From assembly GCA_026874595.1 (NCBI GenBank), contig CM049320.1:44278714-44342713 (forward strand): DNA of 64,000 bases, given 5' to 3'. How positions within the stretch are numbered: position 1 is the stretch's first letter; every line of letters begins with the position of its first letter. Below are positions 48,244 to 60,780 of this stretch, in pieces. Source of the DNA: Sipunculus nudus. Its lineage: Eukaryota > Annelida > Sipuncula > Golfingiida > Sipunculidae. The notes beneath the pieces are model-generated. The model worked only from the letters and a program-made list of their open reading frames with translations, was not told the origin of the DNA and searched no databases. The position numbers and the translations under genes are program-made.

Positions 48244-49431
48244 ATGCCCCCGCCACAAAGTGTCCGGGGCATATAGTTTTACCCATGTCCGTCCTTCCGT
48301 CTTTCTGAAATCAAACAGTTGTACAGACTTTTTTTCGCAATGCCTGCAGATATTGGCCTGATTTTTGGTGTGTGTGCAGATTAAGACCAGTTTCAGATCG
48401 AGTTCGTGTTTCGTCCCAGTTGACCTACTTTTGACCATTTTACGGCTCCTAAACTTAGAAAATTTCATGAAAAATAGAATTTTTCATGACAAATACACAT
48501 GTACGGCCTTTTTTTGCAATGCCTGCAGAAATTGGCCTGATTTTTGGTGTGTGTGCAGATTAAGACCAGTTACAGATCAAGTTCGCTTTTCGTCCCAGTT
48601 GACCTACTTTTGACCATTTTACAGCTCCTAAACTTAGAAAATTTCATGAAAAATAGAAATTTTCATGACAAATACACATGTACGGACTTTTTTTGGCAAT
48701 GCCTGCAGATATTGGCCTGATTTTTTGTGTGTGGGCAGATAATGACCAGTTACAGATCGAGTTCACGTTTCGTCCCGGTTGACCTACTTTTGACCGTTTT
48801 ACGGCTCCTAAACTTCGAAAATTTCATGAAAAATAGAAATTTTCATGACAAATACACATGTACGGACTTTTTTTGGCAATGCCTGCAGATATTGGCCTGA
48901 TTTTTGGTGTGTTGGCAGATAATGACCAGTTACAGATAGAGTTCACGTTTTGTCCCGGTTGACCTACTTTTGACAGTTTTATGGCTCCTAAACATAGAAA
49001 ATTTCATGAAAAATATAAATTTTCATTACAAATACACATGTACAGACTTTTTTTCGCAGTGCCTGCAGATACTGGCCTGATTTTTGGTGTGTAGGCAGAT
49101 AATGACCAGTTACAGATCGAGTTCTTGTTTTGTCCCAGTTGACCTTCTTTTGACCATTTTACTGCTCCTGAACATAGAAAGTTTCATTGAAAGACAGAAA
49201 TTTTAATGGAAAATGCACATGTATGGACTTTTTTCACAATGCCTGCAGATACTGGCCTGATTTTTGGTGTGTTGCTTGATAATGACCCGTTACAGATCGA
49301 GTTTGCATTTTCCCTTGTTGACCTGCTTTTGACCATACGACACCTCCTGAACTTAAAAAAATTTTCAAAATTTAACAAATGTTTCTAATTAGCCCCAGGC
49401 GGGGGCATTCGTGTCGTTCCGACACATTTAG
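48244..49431 (+). mobile_element. RC-D element, complete
   Basis: 1188 bp. 5' arm ATGCCCCCGCC (48244-48254) with hairpin partner GGGGCATA (48266-48273), a GTCC/TTCC tract, then six direct repeats of exactly 180 bp (TGCCTGCAGA-type start at 48341, 48521, 48701, 48881, 49061, 49241). 3' sub-terminal arm GGCGGGGGCAT (49398-49408), terminal hairpin GTGTCG-TTC-CGACAC (49411-49425) and ATTTAG. No coding sequence. Confidence 0.85.
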
Positions 49432-50436
49432 TTTCTACTGATGCCACAGAAGCCAATTTGTTTAATATTTTACAAGAATTAGCCTCACAATAATCTTTTA
49501 ATAATTGTCTTTAATGGTTCCAAAGGGTGATTTTTGGCTGAATTATAAAGATTGAATTGAGTCATTTTACCATCTGTGTTAGCTGTGTGAAGCAGTTACA
49601 TTTAGCCTGGCACCAGTTTATCTGCATCTATAACATGATGCCACTAGAATTCAGGTTAAATAGCTTGATATACTGCCAACTTTTTCAGATTTTGCAACAG
49701 GCCAAAGGTCAGCCTGGACCTATTTTTAGCTTTGGCAGACAGGCAAATGTATCAGATTAGGCAACAGGTCAAGAGTTCACTCATTGCAGCCAGGTAAAGG
49801 TCAAGAGTTCAATCAGTGCAGTAGCTGGATTCTATTTATAGCTAAAGCAGACTGCCAACTGTGTCAGATTATGCAACAGGTCAAGAGTTCACTCAGTGCA
49901 GGCAGATACAGGTCAAAAGTTCACTCAGTCTAGCCAGGTGCAGCTCAAGAGTTCACTCAGTGCAGGAGCTTGAGCCAGCAATTTGTCACAGTTCACTCTT
50001 GGCAACTACCTTTCTCACCTAAGCCTGGTCAGCTCAGTGCATCAAACTTGAGAAGTTTGATGTATTGGCCTGATATTTTGACCTGTCTATGTGTCTGATG
50101 GCTTTCTCATTCACAAGACAGCTGTTGCCACCTACAATGACTTTGTCATTGTGTATGTGCCTGCTTATTTCTCCAGAAGAATTTGATATATGAGCCTGAA
50201 ATTTGGCAAATTAATACATATTGTAAAGCTTTATCGTAAACAAGACTGGAAGCACTACCTACAATAATTTTTGCACAGTGTATGTCCCTGCTTATTTCTC
50301 ACGGGGGGGGGGGGGGGGGGGGGGGTTATCAGCCTTAAATTGGGCATATGTATACATATCTGGCCCAGCATTGAAGCTTTATACCTGGTGTATAAACTAT
50401 TGCACAGGTTCACATTAGGCCGGAAGGCCTTGCTAC
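49432..50436 (+). mobile_element. Divergent RC-C element, 5' truncated
   Basis: Body phrases shared with RC-C (GCCAATTTGTTTAATATTTT, GTGATTTTTGGCTGA, repeated GGTCAAGAGTTCACTCAGTG at 49765-49965), then RC-A-like monomers. The 3' end is CACAGGTTCACATTAGGCC then GGAAGGCCTTG (50403-50436). A 23-base G run lies at 50303-50325. Confidence 0.6.
50303..50325. repeat. Poly-G tract
   Basis: 23 consecutive G. Confidence 0.95.
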
Positions 50437-50936
50437 TATAGATTTTGTATTAACACCGCAGTCATAGCAGCTATTGCAGAATTATAAACTGGTTAATATA
50501 GCAGGAGATTTATGCCCAAGTCTTTTATCTTCTCTAATAATTTTCTTTAGGTTTTGTAACAGTAACTAATAGTAACATTTCAAAAGCTTCTTGTATGAAA
50601 TTGAATAATCTTCTGGTTTTTCCAGGATTGTCATGTGAGATTTGTTCACCAGTTAGATTTTAAATTCTTGGGTCATGTTGTGTTTTCCTTTATATCAGTG
50701 TGTAGACCAGTAACCTTTGTATTTATGAGTTTCATTAACATTCAGAAGTGTTATGAATTAAGTCTAATATTGATAAATATAAGCGTGTTAATTTTCATTT
50801 TTTCCAGTTAAAAATTTTGTATTAATGGCAGAATTTCTGGGCTTTTCATCAATGTACAGATAGAACAAGACCTAGACCTGACACACTCACAATGCCATGT
50901 GTACAGTCTGGGCATGGAACTGTTTAGGGGACTTAA
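50437..50936. other. Intron, nothing recognised
   Basis: Unique AT-rich sequence. Confidence 0.5.
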
Positions 50937-52600
50937 TTTTTAGCTCAGCTAAATTTAAGTCATCTGAGCTATAGCAATCACTCTTTGTCCGTCTTTTGTC
51001 CGGCCGTCCAGCCATCCGGCCATCCAGCCATCCGGTCGGCCTTCCGTTAACAGGGCACAAATCGTAACCACTGGACCTTGAATCTTTTTACTTTACATCC
51101 AGAGAGGTTCATGAAAAATCTCCTTGGAAACCTGGAATTAGGTCTCTGTTACCCATATTCTTCAAGCTATGGGGCTCAGAAGTACCCCCGAGAATAATGA
51201 AAAATTTGATACAAAAGCTCAAGTATCTGGACAACTAATTAATTATTCACCATGATTCTTTGCATGGATATTGATCAAAGAGTGTTTCATCAGTTTCTGC
51301 AGACTGGTGGCGCCACCTGTATTTTTTCGATTTTTTTTTTTATAATTTTTTTTTCTCTATTTTTAAGACCTTTAAAGATGCGGTCATTTGTTAACAAGGC
51401 ACAAATCGTAACCGCTGGACCTTTGATCTTCTAACTTTACACCCAGAGAGGTCCATAAAGTCTCCATGGAAACCTGGAATTAGGTCTCTGTTACCCATAT
51501 TCTTCAAGCTATGGGGCTTCAAAGTATCCCCCAGAATAATGAAACATTTGATACAATAGCTCAAGTATCTGAACAACCAATGCATTGATCACCATGATTT
51601 TGTGCATGGATATTGATCAAGGAGTGTTTCATCAGTTTCTGCAGACTGGTGGTGCCACATTTATTTTTTCGATTTTTTCCAGTTTTTTCTCTCTTTTTTT
51701 TTTTAGACCTTTAAAGGTACGGTCATTTGTTAACAGGGTACAAATTGCAACCGTTGGACCTGGAATCTTCTAACTTTACATCCAGAGAGGTTCATGAAAT
51801 ATGTCCTTGGAAACCTGGAATTAGGTCTCTGTTACCAATATTCTTCAAGCTATGGGACCCCAAAGTATCCCCCAGAATAATGAAAATTTGATCCAAAAGC
51901 TCAAGTATCTGAACAAGTAATGCATTGATTGGCATGATTCTTTGCATGCATATGTATCGTTGAGTGTTTCCTAAGTTCCTGCAGACTGGTGGCTCCACCT
52001 GGACTTTTAAAATGTTTAAGACATTTTTTCCCTATTTTTGAGACCTTCAAAGATGAAGTCATCCTTTAACAGGGTACAAATTGTAACCATTGGTCCTAGA
52101 ATCTTCTAACTTGACATCCAGGGAGGCCTGTGAAAAAAATCCTTGGAAACTTGAAATTAGGTCTCTGTTACCCATATTCTCGAAGCTATTGGGCTTATAA
52201 ACACTCCCAGCATAAATAAAAATTTGATACCAAAGCAGGGCACAAATCATAACCATTGGACCAGGAATCTTCTAACTTTATATCCAGGGAGGCCCATGAA
52301 AAGTCTCCTTGGAAAAGTGAAAATATGTCTCTGTAACCCATATTTTCTGAGCTATGAGGCTTATAAGCACCCCTCAGAATGATTGAAAATTTGATACCAA
52401 AGGAGGGCACAAATCATAACCATTTGGCCAAGAAAGCTGGCTGGATTGTCATCAAATTTGTTGTGCTTATGGGTCTTGATGAAGTTAAGCTAAGATGCAT
52501 GAACAATGATGCCAAATACTTCATCTTAAATAGTTTGCCTGTGCGAGGACATATTGTCAACATGTCGGTCGGCTGTGCGTCATGACCTATGGGTCACTTT
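50937..52600 (+). mobile_element. RC-B1 element, both ends present
   Basis: 5' TTTTTAGCTCAGCTAAATTT with hairpin partner CATCTGAGCTATAG and a GTCC/GGCC-rich tract. About four repeat units follow (GGTGGCGCCACC near 51307; variants at 51650 and 51990). 3' end GTCGGCTGTGCGTCATGACC then TATGGGTCACTT near 52600. No nested insertion was seen, so it is a useful reference copy. Confidence 0.8.
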
Positions 52601-53080
52601 TTATAGTGTATGGTAGATATATTTTATTATACTCTATGTTTGTAAGGTCATTAATTTGGTATGGAGCTTGAATATTGTAAAAATCATGGGCTTTGCATGT
52701 AGGTTTATTGGCCAATGTGATATTTTATTTCTAATAATACATAAAACGAGTTCTGAGTGTTTGTGTGCTTCTTGTGTGATCTAACATGTCTAACAAGGTA
52801 AGCATACTATGACCATAGGGTAAATGATACGCTGAGAAAGAAAAAATACGCTGAGAAGGAAAAGAACTACCGGGTTATACTTCGCATTTGCAAGAAATCT
52901 CTTCTCAGTTTGCCTGTGAGCTATAGCCATGGTGCATTGCATGTCTGTTGTGTGCCATTTATTTTTTATCAGCTTTTCTCCAAAATAGCTGGGCAGATTC
53001 TTGCAAAATAACACTTTGTGTATGTCAAGCCAAGTGTGCCATAAACCAATTTTGATGGTACCACCAACAGTTTTGAAAGG
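52601..53080. other. Intron, nothing recognised
   Basis: Unique sequence. Contains a short local duplication (ACGCTGAGAA(A/G)GAAAA at 52831 and 52849). Confidence 0.5.
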
Positions 53081-53375
53081 TTTTAGCTCAGCTGACTATA
53101 TGTCAACTGAGCTAAAGTAGTGGTCCATTGTCCATCTGTCTGTCATGCTGTCCATCTGTCCGTCCCTCCGTTCGACTGGCACGTTTTGAAATCATTAGAC
53201 CTACAAATCCAAAATTCAGCATACTGCTAGATGTCCCCAAGATCTCCTACCAAACTGAAAACTGGGTCACTAGGACTTCATTCCTTGAGATATTAAGGAA
53301 AAACCTCAATTTTCAATGAAAAACCTATTATCACACTTCAGGACTGCCTTATATCAAAACCACTTATATGTTTTT
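53081..53375 (+). mobile_element. RC-B2 5' fragment
   Basis: TTTTAGCTCAGCTGACTATA plus partner, GTCC tract and the first 200 bp of the B2 body, interrupted by an RC-C start at 53376. The rest of the element was not found. Confidence 0.7.
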
Positions 53376-54593
53376 AGTGAACCTGTGAGCTTATGCGATG
53401 GTGCAGCATCATGCGTTGTGCGTTGTCTGTACGTTAACCATAGCTATCTCAAAAATGACAGGAGCCAGCATCACCAAATTTTTTGCAAATAAACAGTCAT
53501 CAGAAAAACTCTATCAGATTTTGTTTATTTTTTTCTTATTTCATTTTCCAAGATTTTATAGGGAAAAAGCTTAAAAAGCTTTAAAAATCTTCTTCTCGGA
53601 AACTGTCCAACCTAATTGTCCAATATTTCACAGAACTGATCCCTGGAACAATCTTTCTCAAGTTTGTTGGAATGGTTCCAGTTTGGAGAATTTTGGTCGA
53701 GTTACAGGAGGTTGAAAAAAGCAAACTGAAATTAAAATCTTAGAAACGGCTAGAGTTATCATCACCAAATTTTATGCCAATGTTTGTCACATATGTCATA
53801 TCTGAAATTGAGGTATTGGTGGCTCCACCTACATTGATCTGGTTTTTACAAGCAAAAATGTAATTTAAGACTCTTCTAGCTTATACACTATTTTCTGATG
53901 AAACTGTTAAGTTGATAGGTTTAAACGTTACAAGAATTATTCTATGGTAGGGTTCTGCCAGTTTCATAAGAATAGATTGGGTAAATGCAGCTTTAAAAAA
54001 GCATTGTAGCAAATTGAAAAAGGCTTTCTGTGTTTTAAAACAGATTTGACAACAAGCTGAATTTCAGCAGCCAAGTCAAGAGGTCACTCAGTACAACCAA
54101 GCGGGGTCCAGACATCACCATGACAACATACCTGGCTCTGTCTGGTGTCTAGACAATGGGTCTAGATGTCTAGACACAGCGTCTAGATGTCTAGACACAT
54201 CATCTAGACGCAGAATTCCCAGATTAGAACTATTTGATCTATATCTTTCAACTGTCTGAAAAAAACTTGGTTTGCATTTTTAGCCAATCTGTGAGCTTGT
54301 GCAATGGTGTGGCGTCGTCTGTCTTCCCTTGTCCGTCATGCATCATGGCTATCTCAAAAAGGCAGGAGCTAGCATCACAAAATTGTTTGCCAAAAATTTT
54401 TTCATCTTAAAATTCTATTGGAATTTGCTTATTTCTTGAATTTTCTTATATGTTATAGGGAAGAAGCTTAAAAACATTAAAAAATGTTCTTCTCCAAAAC
54501 CAAGCTACCATGTTGTCTGTTCATCTATCCCAATAATCCTCCCTGGCAAAAAGAACATATCCAAAATATTCTGGCTGATACATCCTAGTTGTA
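53376..54593 (+). mobile_element. Two overlapping RC-C 5' parts
   Basis: First start AGTGAACCTGTGAGCTTATG at 53376, with GGTGGCTCCACC near 53818 and the TCTAGA cluster near 54140-54210. A second start TAGCCAATCTGTGAGCTTGT at 54281 interrupts it. Neither shows its 3' end. RC-A starts at 54594. Confidence 0.65.
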
Positions 54594-56198
54594 TCTGCCA
54601 AAACAAAGTTTTGCAGAAACTATGTTTTTTATCGGGTTCCGCCACCGTGTTCTTTCCGGAATAGAACAGATTTTTCTGGACAGATTTTTCCAAAACTTAA
54701 CACGTTTATTGGGTCACATGTGAACTGGTGCCAAAATATTATGCGTTGACCTCTGACCTTTCCTCTCTCCAGTGCATCCATCTGTGTGTCTGTATTGACA
54801 CATTAACCCACATATCTTGGGAACCGTTTTTAGCTCAGCTGACTGTAAGTCATCTGAGCTATAGGGATCACCTTTTGTCCGTCGTCCGTCCGGCCGTCCG
54901 GGCGTCTGTCCGTTAACAGGGACGAATCGTAACCGCTAGAACTGGAATCTTCTTACTTGACATCCTGGGAGGTCTATGGAAATTCTCCTTGTAAACCTGA
55001 AATTAGGTCACTGTGACCTATATTCTTCAAGCTATGGGGTTCCGAAGTACCCCCCAGAATAATGGAAAATTTGATACAAAAGCTCAAGTATCTGAACAAC
55101 TAATGCATTGATCATCATGATTTTTTGCATGGATATTGATCATGGAGTGTTTCATCAGTTTCTGCAGACTGGTGGGCCACCTGTATTTTTTCGATTTTTA
55201 CCAATATTTTTCTCTATTTTTGAGACCTCTTAAGATGCGGCGATCTGTTAACATGGCACAAATCGTAACGACTACACCTAGAATCTTCTCTCTTGAAATT
55301 TGGTCTCTGTTACCCATAACCTTTGAGCTATGGGGCTCCGAAGTACCCCCCAGAATAATGGAAAATTTGATACAAAAGCTCAAGTATCTAAACAACTATT
55401 GCAGTGATCACCATGATTCTTTGCATGGATATTGATCAAGGAATGTGTCATCAGTTTCTGCAGTATGGTGGCGCCACCTGTATTTTTTTATTTTTACGAA
55501 TTTTTTTCTCTATTTTTGAGACCTCATAAGATGCGGTCATCTGTTAACATGGCACAAATCGTAACAACTGGACCTAGAATCTTCTCTCTTGACATGCTGA
55601 GAGGCCCATGAAAAGTCTCCTTAAAAACTTGAAATTAGGTCTCTGTTACCCATAACCTCTGAGCTATGGGGCTCCGAAGTACCCCCCAGAATAATTGAAA
55701 ATTTGATACAAAAGCTCAAGTATCTGAACAATTATTATATTGATCACCATGATTCTTTGCACAGATATTGATCATGAAATGTTTCTGCATTCTGGTGGCG
55801 CCACCTGTATTTTTTCAATTTTTAGCTCAGCTGACTGAAAGTCATCTGAGCTATAGGCATCACCTTTTGTCCGTCGTCCGTCCGGCCATCCAGGCGTCTG
55901 TCTGTTAACAGGGCACAAATCGTAACCGCTAGACCTGGAATCTTCTTACTTGACATCCTGGGAGGTCTATGGAAATTCTCCTTGTAAACCTGAAATTAGG
56001 TCACTGTGACCTATATTCTTCGAGCTATGGGGTTCTGAAGTACCCCCCAGAATAATGCAAAATTTAATACAAAAGCTCAAGTATCTGAACAACTAATGCA
56101 TTAATCACCATGATTCTTTGCATGGATATTGATCATGGAGTGTTTCATTAATTTCTGGAGATTGGTGGCGCAAGCCATATTTTTTTTATTTTTTACGA

Positions 56199-59100
56199 TT
56201 TTTAGCTCAGCTGACTGAAAGTCATCTGAGCTATAGCGATCACTCTTTGTCCGTCGTCCGTCTGTCCGTCTGTCTGTCTGTCCGTCTGTCCGTCTGTCCG
56301 TCCGTTAACCAGGCACAAATCGTAACCGCTGGACCTAGAACCTTGTAACTTGGGATTCTGAGAGGTCCATAAAAAATCTCCTTGGAAACCAGAAATTAGG
56401 TCTCTGTTACCCATATCCTTCGATCTATGTGGCCCCAAAGTACCCCCCAGAAAAGTCAAAAATTTCATACAAAAACTTCAATATCTCATTAACTACTTGA
56501 CTGATGGTCATGATTTTTGGCATACATATTGATCATGAGATGTTACATCACTTCCTGCAGACTGGTGGCGCCACCTGTATTTTTCGATTTTTTACAAATT
56601 TTTTTCTCTATTTTTGAGACCTTTAAAAATGTGAACATCTGTTAACAAGGCACAAATCATAAAGACTGGACTTAGAATCTTAATTCTTGACACACTGAGA
56701 GGTCCATGAAAAATCTCCTTGGAAACCAGAAATTAGGTCTCTGTTACCCATATCCTTTGAGCTATCGGGCCCCAAAGTACCCCCCAGAATAGTAAAAAAT
56801 TTCATACAAAAACTTCAATATCTCAATAACTACATCACTGATGGTCTTCATTTTCGGCATACATATTGATCATGAGATGTTCGATCAGTTCCTGCAGACT
56901 GGTGGCGCCACCTGTACTGTTTGATTTTTTACGATTTTTTCCTCTATTTTTGAGACCTTTGAGGATGCTGTCATCTGTTAGCGTGGCACAAATCGTAACG
57001 ACTGGACCTAGAATCTTCATTTTCGACACACTGAGAGACCTATGAAAAGTCTCCATGGAAACCAGAAATTAGGTCTCTGTTACCCATATCCTTTGAGCTA
57101 TGGGGCCCAAAATTACCCCCCAGAATAGTCAAAAATTTCATACAAAAACTTCAATATCTCATTAACTACATCACTGATGGTCTTCATTTTTGGCATACAT
57201 ATTGATCATGAGATGTTTCATCAGTTTGTGCAGACTGGTGGCGCCACCTGTATTTTTCAATGTTCATGAATTGTTTTCTCCATTTTTGAGACCTTTAAGG
57301 ATGTAGTTATCTGTCAACAGGGTACAAATCGTAACGACTGTAAGTACAGCTCAGAATAATGGAAAATTTGATACCGAAGCTAAAGTATCTGAACAACTAA
57401 TGCAGAGATAACCATAATTGTTTGCATGGATATTGATCATGGAGTGTTTCATAAGTTTCTGCAGACTGGTGGCACCACCTGTATTTGTTCGGTTTTTTTT
57501 TACGAAATTTTTCTGTATTTTTGAGACCTTTAAAGATATGAACATCTGTTAACAGGGCACAAATCATAAAAACTGGACCAAGAATCTTCATTCTTGACAC
57601 ACAGGGAGACCCATGAAAAGTCTCCATGGAAACCTGAAATTAGGTCTCTGTTACCCATATTCTTTAAGCTGTATGGGTCCAAAATACCCCCCCCCCATGA
57701 ATAATGGAAAATTTGATACAAAAACTGCAGTATTTCAATAACTACAACACTGATGGTCATGATTTTCGGCATACATATTGATCATGAGCTGTTCCATCAG
57801 TTTCTGCAGACTGGGTGTGCCACCTCTATTTTTTTTTCAAATTTTTACGAATTTTTTTCTTTTTTTTGAGACCTTTAAAGATGTGGTTATCTGTCAACAG
57901 GGTACAAATCGCAACAACTGGACCTAGAATCTTCATTCTTGTCATGCAAGGAGGCCCATGAAAGGTGCCTGTGGAAACTTGAAATTAGGTCTCTGTTACC
58001 CATATCCTTCAAGCTATAGGACTCCGAAGTATCCCTCAGAATAATGGACAATTTGATACAAAAACTGAAGTATCTGAACAACTAATGCAGAGATCACCAT
58101 GATTTTTTTGCATGGATATTGACCATTAAGTGTTTTTATTAGTTTCTGCAGACTGGTGGAGCCACCTGTATTTTTGTATCCGCCAAAACGAAGTTTTGCG
58201 GATAATATGTTTTTGACCGAGTTCCTCCGCCGTGGCGGCGTTCGTTTCCAGAGAGCTCCTCGGAGACTAATGGACCGATTTTTCCCAAACTTACACCTAT
58301 TATCGGGTCACATGTGAACTGGTGCCTAACCAATTTGCATTGACCTCTGACCTTTCCTCTCTATCCAGTGTCCATTTGTGGGTCTGTTTCCACTCATAAA
58401 CCCTCATATCTCGGGAACCGTTTGACCGATCAGGAAATAAAATTGATACAAATGTAGCCCTTGGATTGCTTTATAACATACACAAAAAATTGTGGCGCCA
58501 CCTGTAACCATGTTTGCACAGTGTCCATCTGTTCATCTGCCTTGGGTTAAAATCACTCATATCTCTGCAGTGAATTGACTAATTCACCTGAAATTCGTCA
58601 TGTGTATACATCCAGGATAGCTTTCTTGATTTTATGACAGGTGGCGCCACCTACGTTCACGTTCACGCTGATGACATCCAAGCTTATATCTTGGGAACCG
58701 TTTGACCGATCAGGAAATAAAATTTATACAAATGTAGCCCTTTGATAGCTCTGTAACATACACAAAAAATTTCGGCGCCACCTGTAACAATGTTTGCACA
58801 GCGTCTGTCTGTTAGTCTGCCGTGGCCTAAAATTACACATTTCTCTGTAGTGGTTCGACATAACTGCCTAAAATTTTGCAGGTTTATACATCATGGACAG
58901 CTTTCTTGATTTTATGACAGGTGGCGCCACCTACATTCTAGTTAACGCTGGACACATCCAAGCTCATATCTCAGGAACCATTTGACCGATTGGGCCAAAA
59001 TTGTGCATGTGTTTAGATCTCGCATAGGTCTTTATCATACACAAAACTGGAGGGGTTACCTGCAAAGATTTTTGCACAGTGTTTGTCTGTTTGTCTGCCA

Positions 59101-59522
59101 TGGGCAAAAATCGCTCATATACATGTAGTGGTTTGACTTTTCTGCCTAAAATTTTGCAGGTGTATACAACTTTCTGGATTTGTGGTAGGTGGCACAACCT
59201 ACATACACATTTAGGCTGCAGACATCCATGCTAATATGCAACATACCTCACTCTATTTCCCCTTGCCACTCAATCCATGCCTCACTATCCGATTTTGGCA
59301 GATACATGTAGTCACTTGTCGGTTACCCGTATTCTAGTTTTAAAAGTTTACACATTTTTCTCTATTTTTGAGATATATAAATACAGACTAAATCTTGGTC
59401 TGTTGGTTAATCTGTTTGATGCTTCAGTTGAATGGGTATATACTATCATTCTGGTGATAAAATTTCCTTTTGCGAATCTCTTCCCAGTCAGCTGAGCGTC
59501 ATGACCCATGGGTCACTTGTTT
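56199..59522 (+). mobile_element. RC-B1 element with nested RC-A (paralogue of 9023-12453)
   Basis: Best-preserved termini of the family: arm GCTCAGCTGACT (56205-56216), hairpin partner AGTCATCTGAGCTA (56220-56233), 3' arm AGTCAGCTGAGC (59486-59497) and palindrome TGACCCATGGGTCA (59502-59515). The segment right of the nested RC-A is 185 bp, the same as in 9023-12453. Confidence 0.85.
58179..59337 (+). mobile_element. RC-A element nested in RC-B1
   Basis: Begins TCCGCCAAAACGAAG after TTTTTGTA, with hairpin partner GTTTTGCGGATA and TGACCTCTGACCT at 58341-58353. Ends TATTCTAG at 59337, followed by TTTT. The element lies exactly between A and T of the host text, with no target duplication. Confidence 0.9.
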
Positions 59523-60528
59523 TTCTCTACTTTTGTGATCTTTAAACATTTGGTCATCTGTAAACAGGGCACAAACATAATGACTGGACCTAGAATCTTC
59601 TTTCTTGACATGAAGGGAGGCCTTTGGAAAGTCTTTGGAAATCTAGAATTAGGTCTCTGTTACCCATATCCTTCATGCTATGGCTCCGAGAATAAAGATT
59701 TGGTCATCTGTTAACACAGCACAAATTATAATGACTTGACCTAGAATCTCCTTTCTTGATATGCTGGGAGGCCCCTGAAAAGTCTCCTTGTGCACCTGAA
59801 ATTACATCTCTGTTACCCATATCCTTCATCCTATGATACCCCTGAAAAGTCATCTTGTAAACCTTGAAAATAGGTGTCTGTTACCCATACCCTTCATGCT
59901 ACAGAGCTCCATAGTACCCCAATGAATATTGGATGATTTTATACAAAAGGTCAAGTTTGGAAAAAGTATTTCATTCAAATTTGACATTCAGATGATAAAA
60001 TTACTTTTGTCAATGTCTTCCTGGTCAGCTGAGTGTCATGACCCTGGGTCACTTGTACTGATCAGAAAAAAAAATTTGAACAAAGGTGGCCCTTGGATAG
60101 CTTTATAACATACATAAAAATGGTGGCCCCACCTGCAACCATTTTTGCACAGCGTCCATCTGTTCATCTGCCTTGGGATAAAATCACTCAAATCTCTGCA
60201 GTGGTTTGACTTATCTGCCTAAAATTTTGCAGGTTTATAGATTTTTTATAGCTTTCTGGATTTTGTGGCAGGTGGCGCCACCTACATTTATGTTTATGCT
60301 GCAGACATCCAGGCTTATATTTAGGGAACTGTTTGACCGATTTTGCCAAAATTTTTCATGTGTATAAATCTCACATAGCTCTTTATCATAGGCAGAACTG
60401 GTGGCCACCTGCAATCATTTTTGCACAGCTTCTGTCTGTTTGTCTGCCATGGGATAAAATCAGTCATATCACATCAGTGGTTTGACTTGTTCTCCTGAAA
60501 TTTTGCACGTTTATACATCTTGGATAGA

Positions 60529-60780
60529 TTTTTAGCTCAGCTGACTTTCAGTCATGCTGGGCTATAGCGATGGCTCTTTGTCCGGCATCCTTCCGTCTGT
60601 CCGTCCGGCCGGCCATCCGGCCGGCCGTCCGTCCGTTAGCAGGGCACAAATCGTAACCGTAGGGGTTAGGGCCATGAACCCTATGCAGTCTTAGAGGTTC
60701 TAAAAAGATCTCCTTGCAAACCTGAAATTAGGTCACTGCGACCTATATTCTCGAAGTTATGGGGTGTGTTTGCACCCCCC
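60529..60780 (+). mobile_element. RC-B 5' part
   Basis: TTTTTAGCTCAGCTGACTTT with a weaker partner, then a GTCC/GGCC-rich tract and a B1-like first unit. It changes near 60780 into a different tandem repeat rich in AGGTCA. No matching 3' end was seen. Confidence 0.65.

Larger units (their letters stand above)
54827..60056 (+). mobile_element. RC-B1 stack nested in RC-A
   Basis: Three RC-B1 5' ends in the same orientation (54827, 55819, 56199), each with TTTTTAGCTCAGCTGACTG and hairpin partner, but only two 3' ends (59522 and 60056). The outermost pair is 54827/60056, the innermost 56199/59522; the middle copy lacks its own 3' end. Body units carry GGTGGCGCCACC variants (near 55169, 55468, 55796). 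Confidence 0.75.
54594..60528 (+). mobile_element. RC-A element split by an RC-B1 stack
   Basis: 5' TA|TCTGCCAAAACAAAG with partner GTTTTGCAGAAAC, a TGACCTCTGACCT motif (54747-54759) and text up to GGGAACCG at 54826. It resumes at 60057 with CTGATCAGAAAAAA and continues through monomers (GGTGGCGCCACC near 60272) to 60528, where another RC-B start cuts it. The two halves join at the same position as GGGAACCGTTTGACCGATCA in intact copies. Confidence 0.75.
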
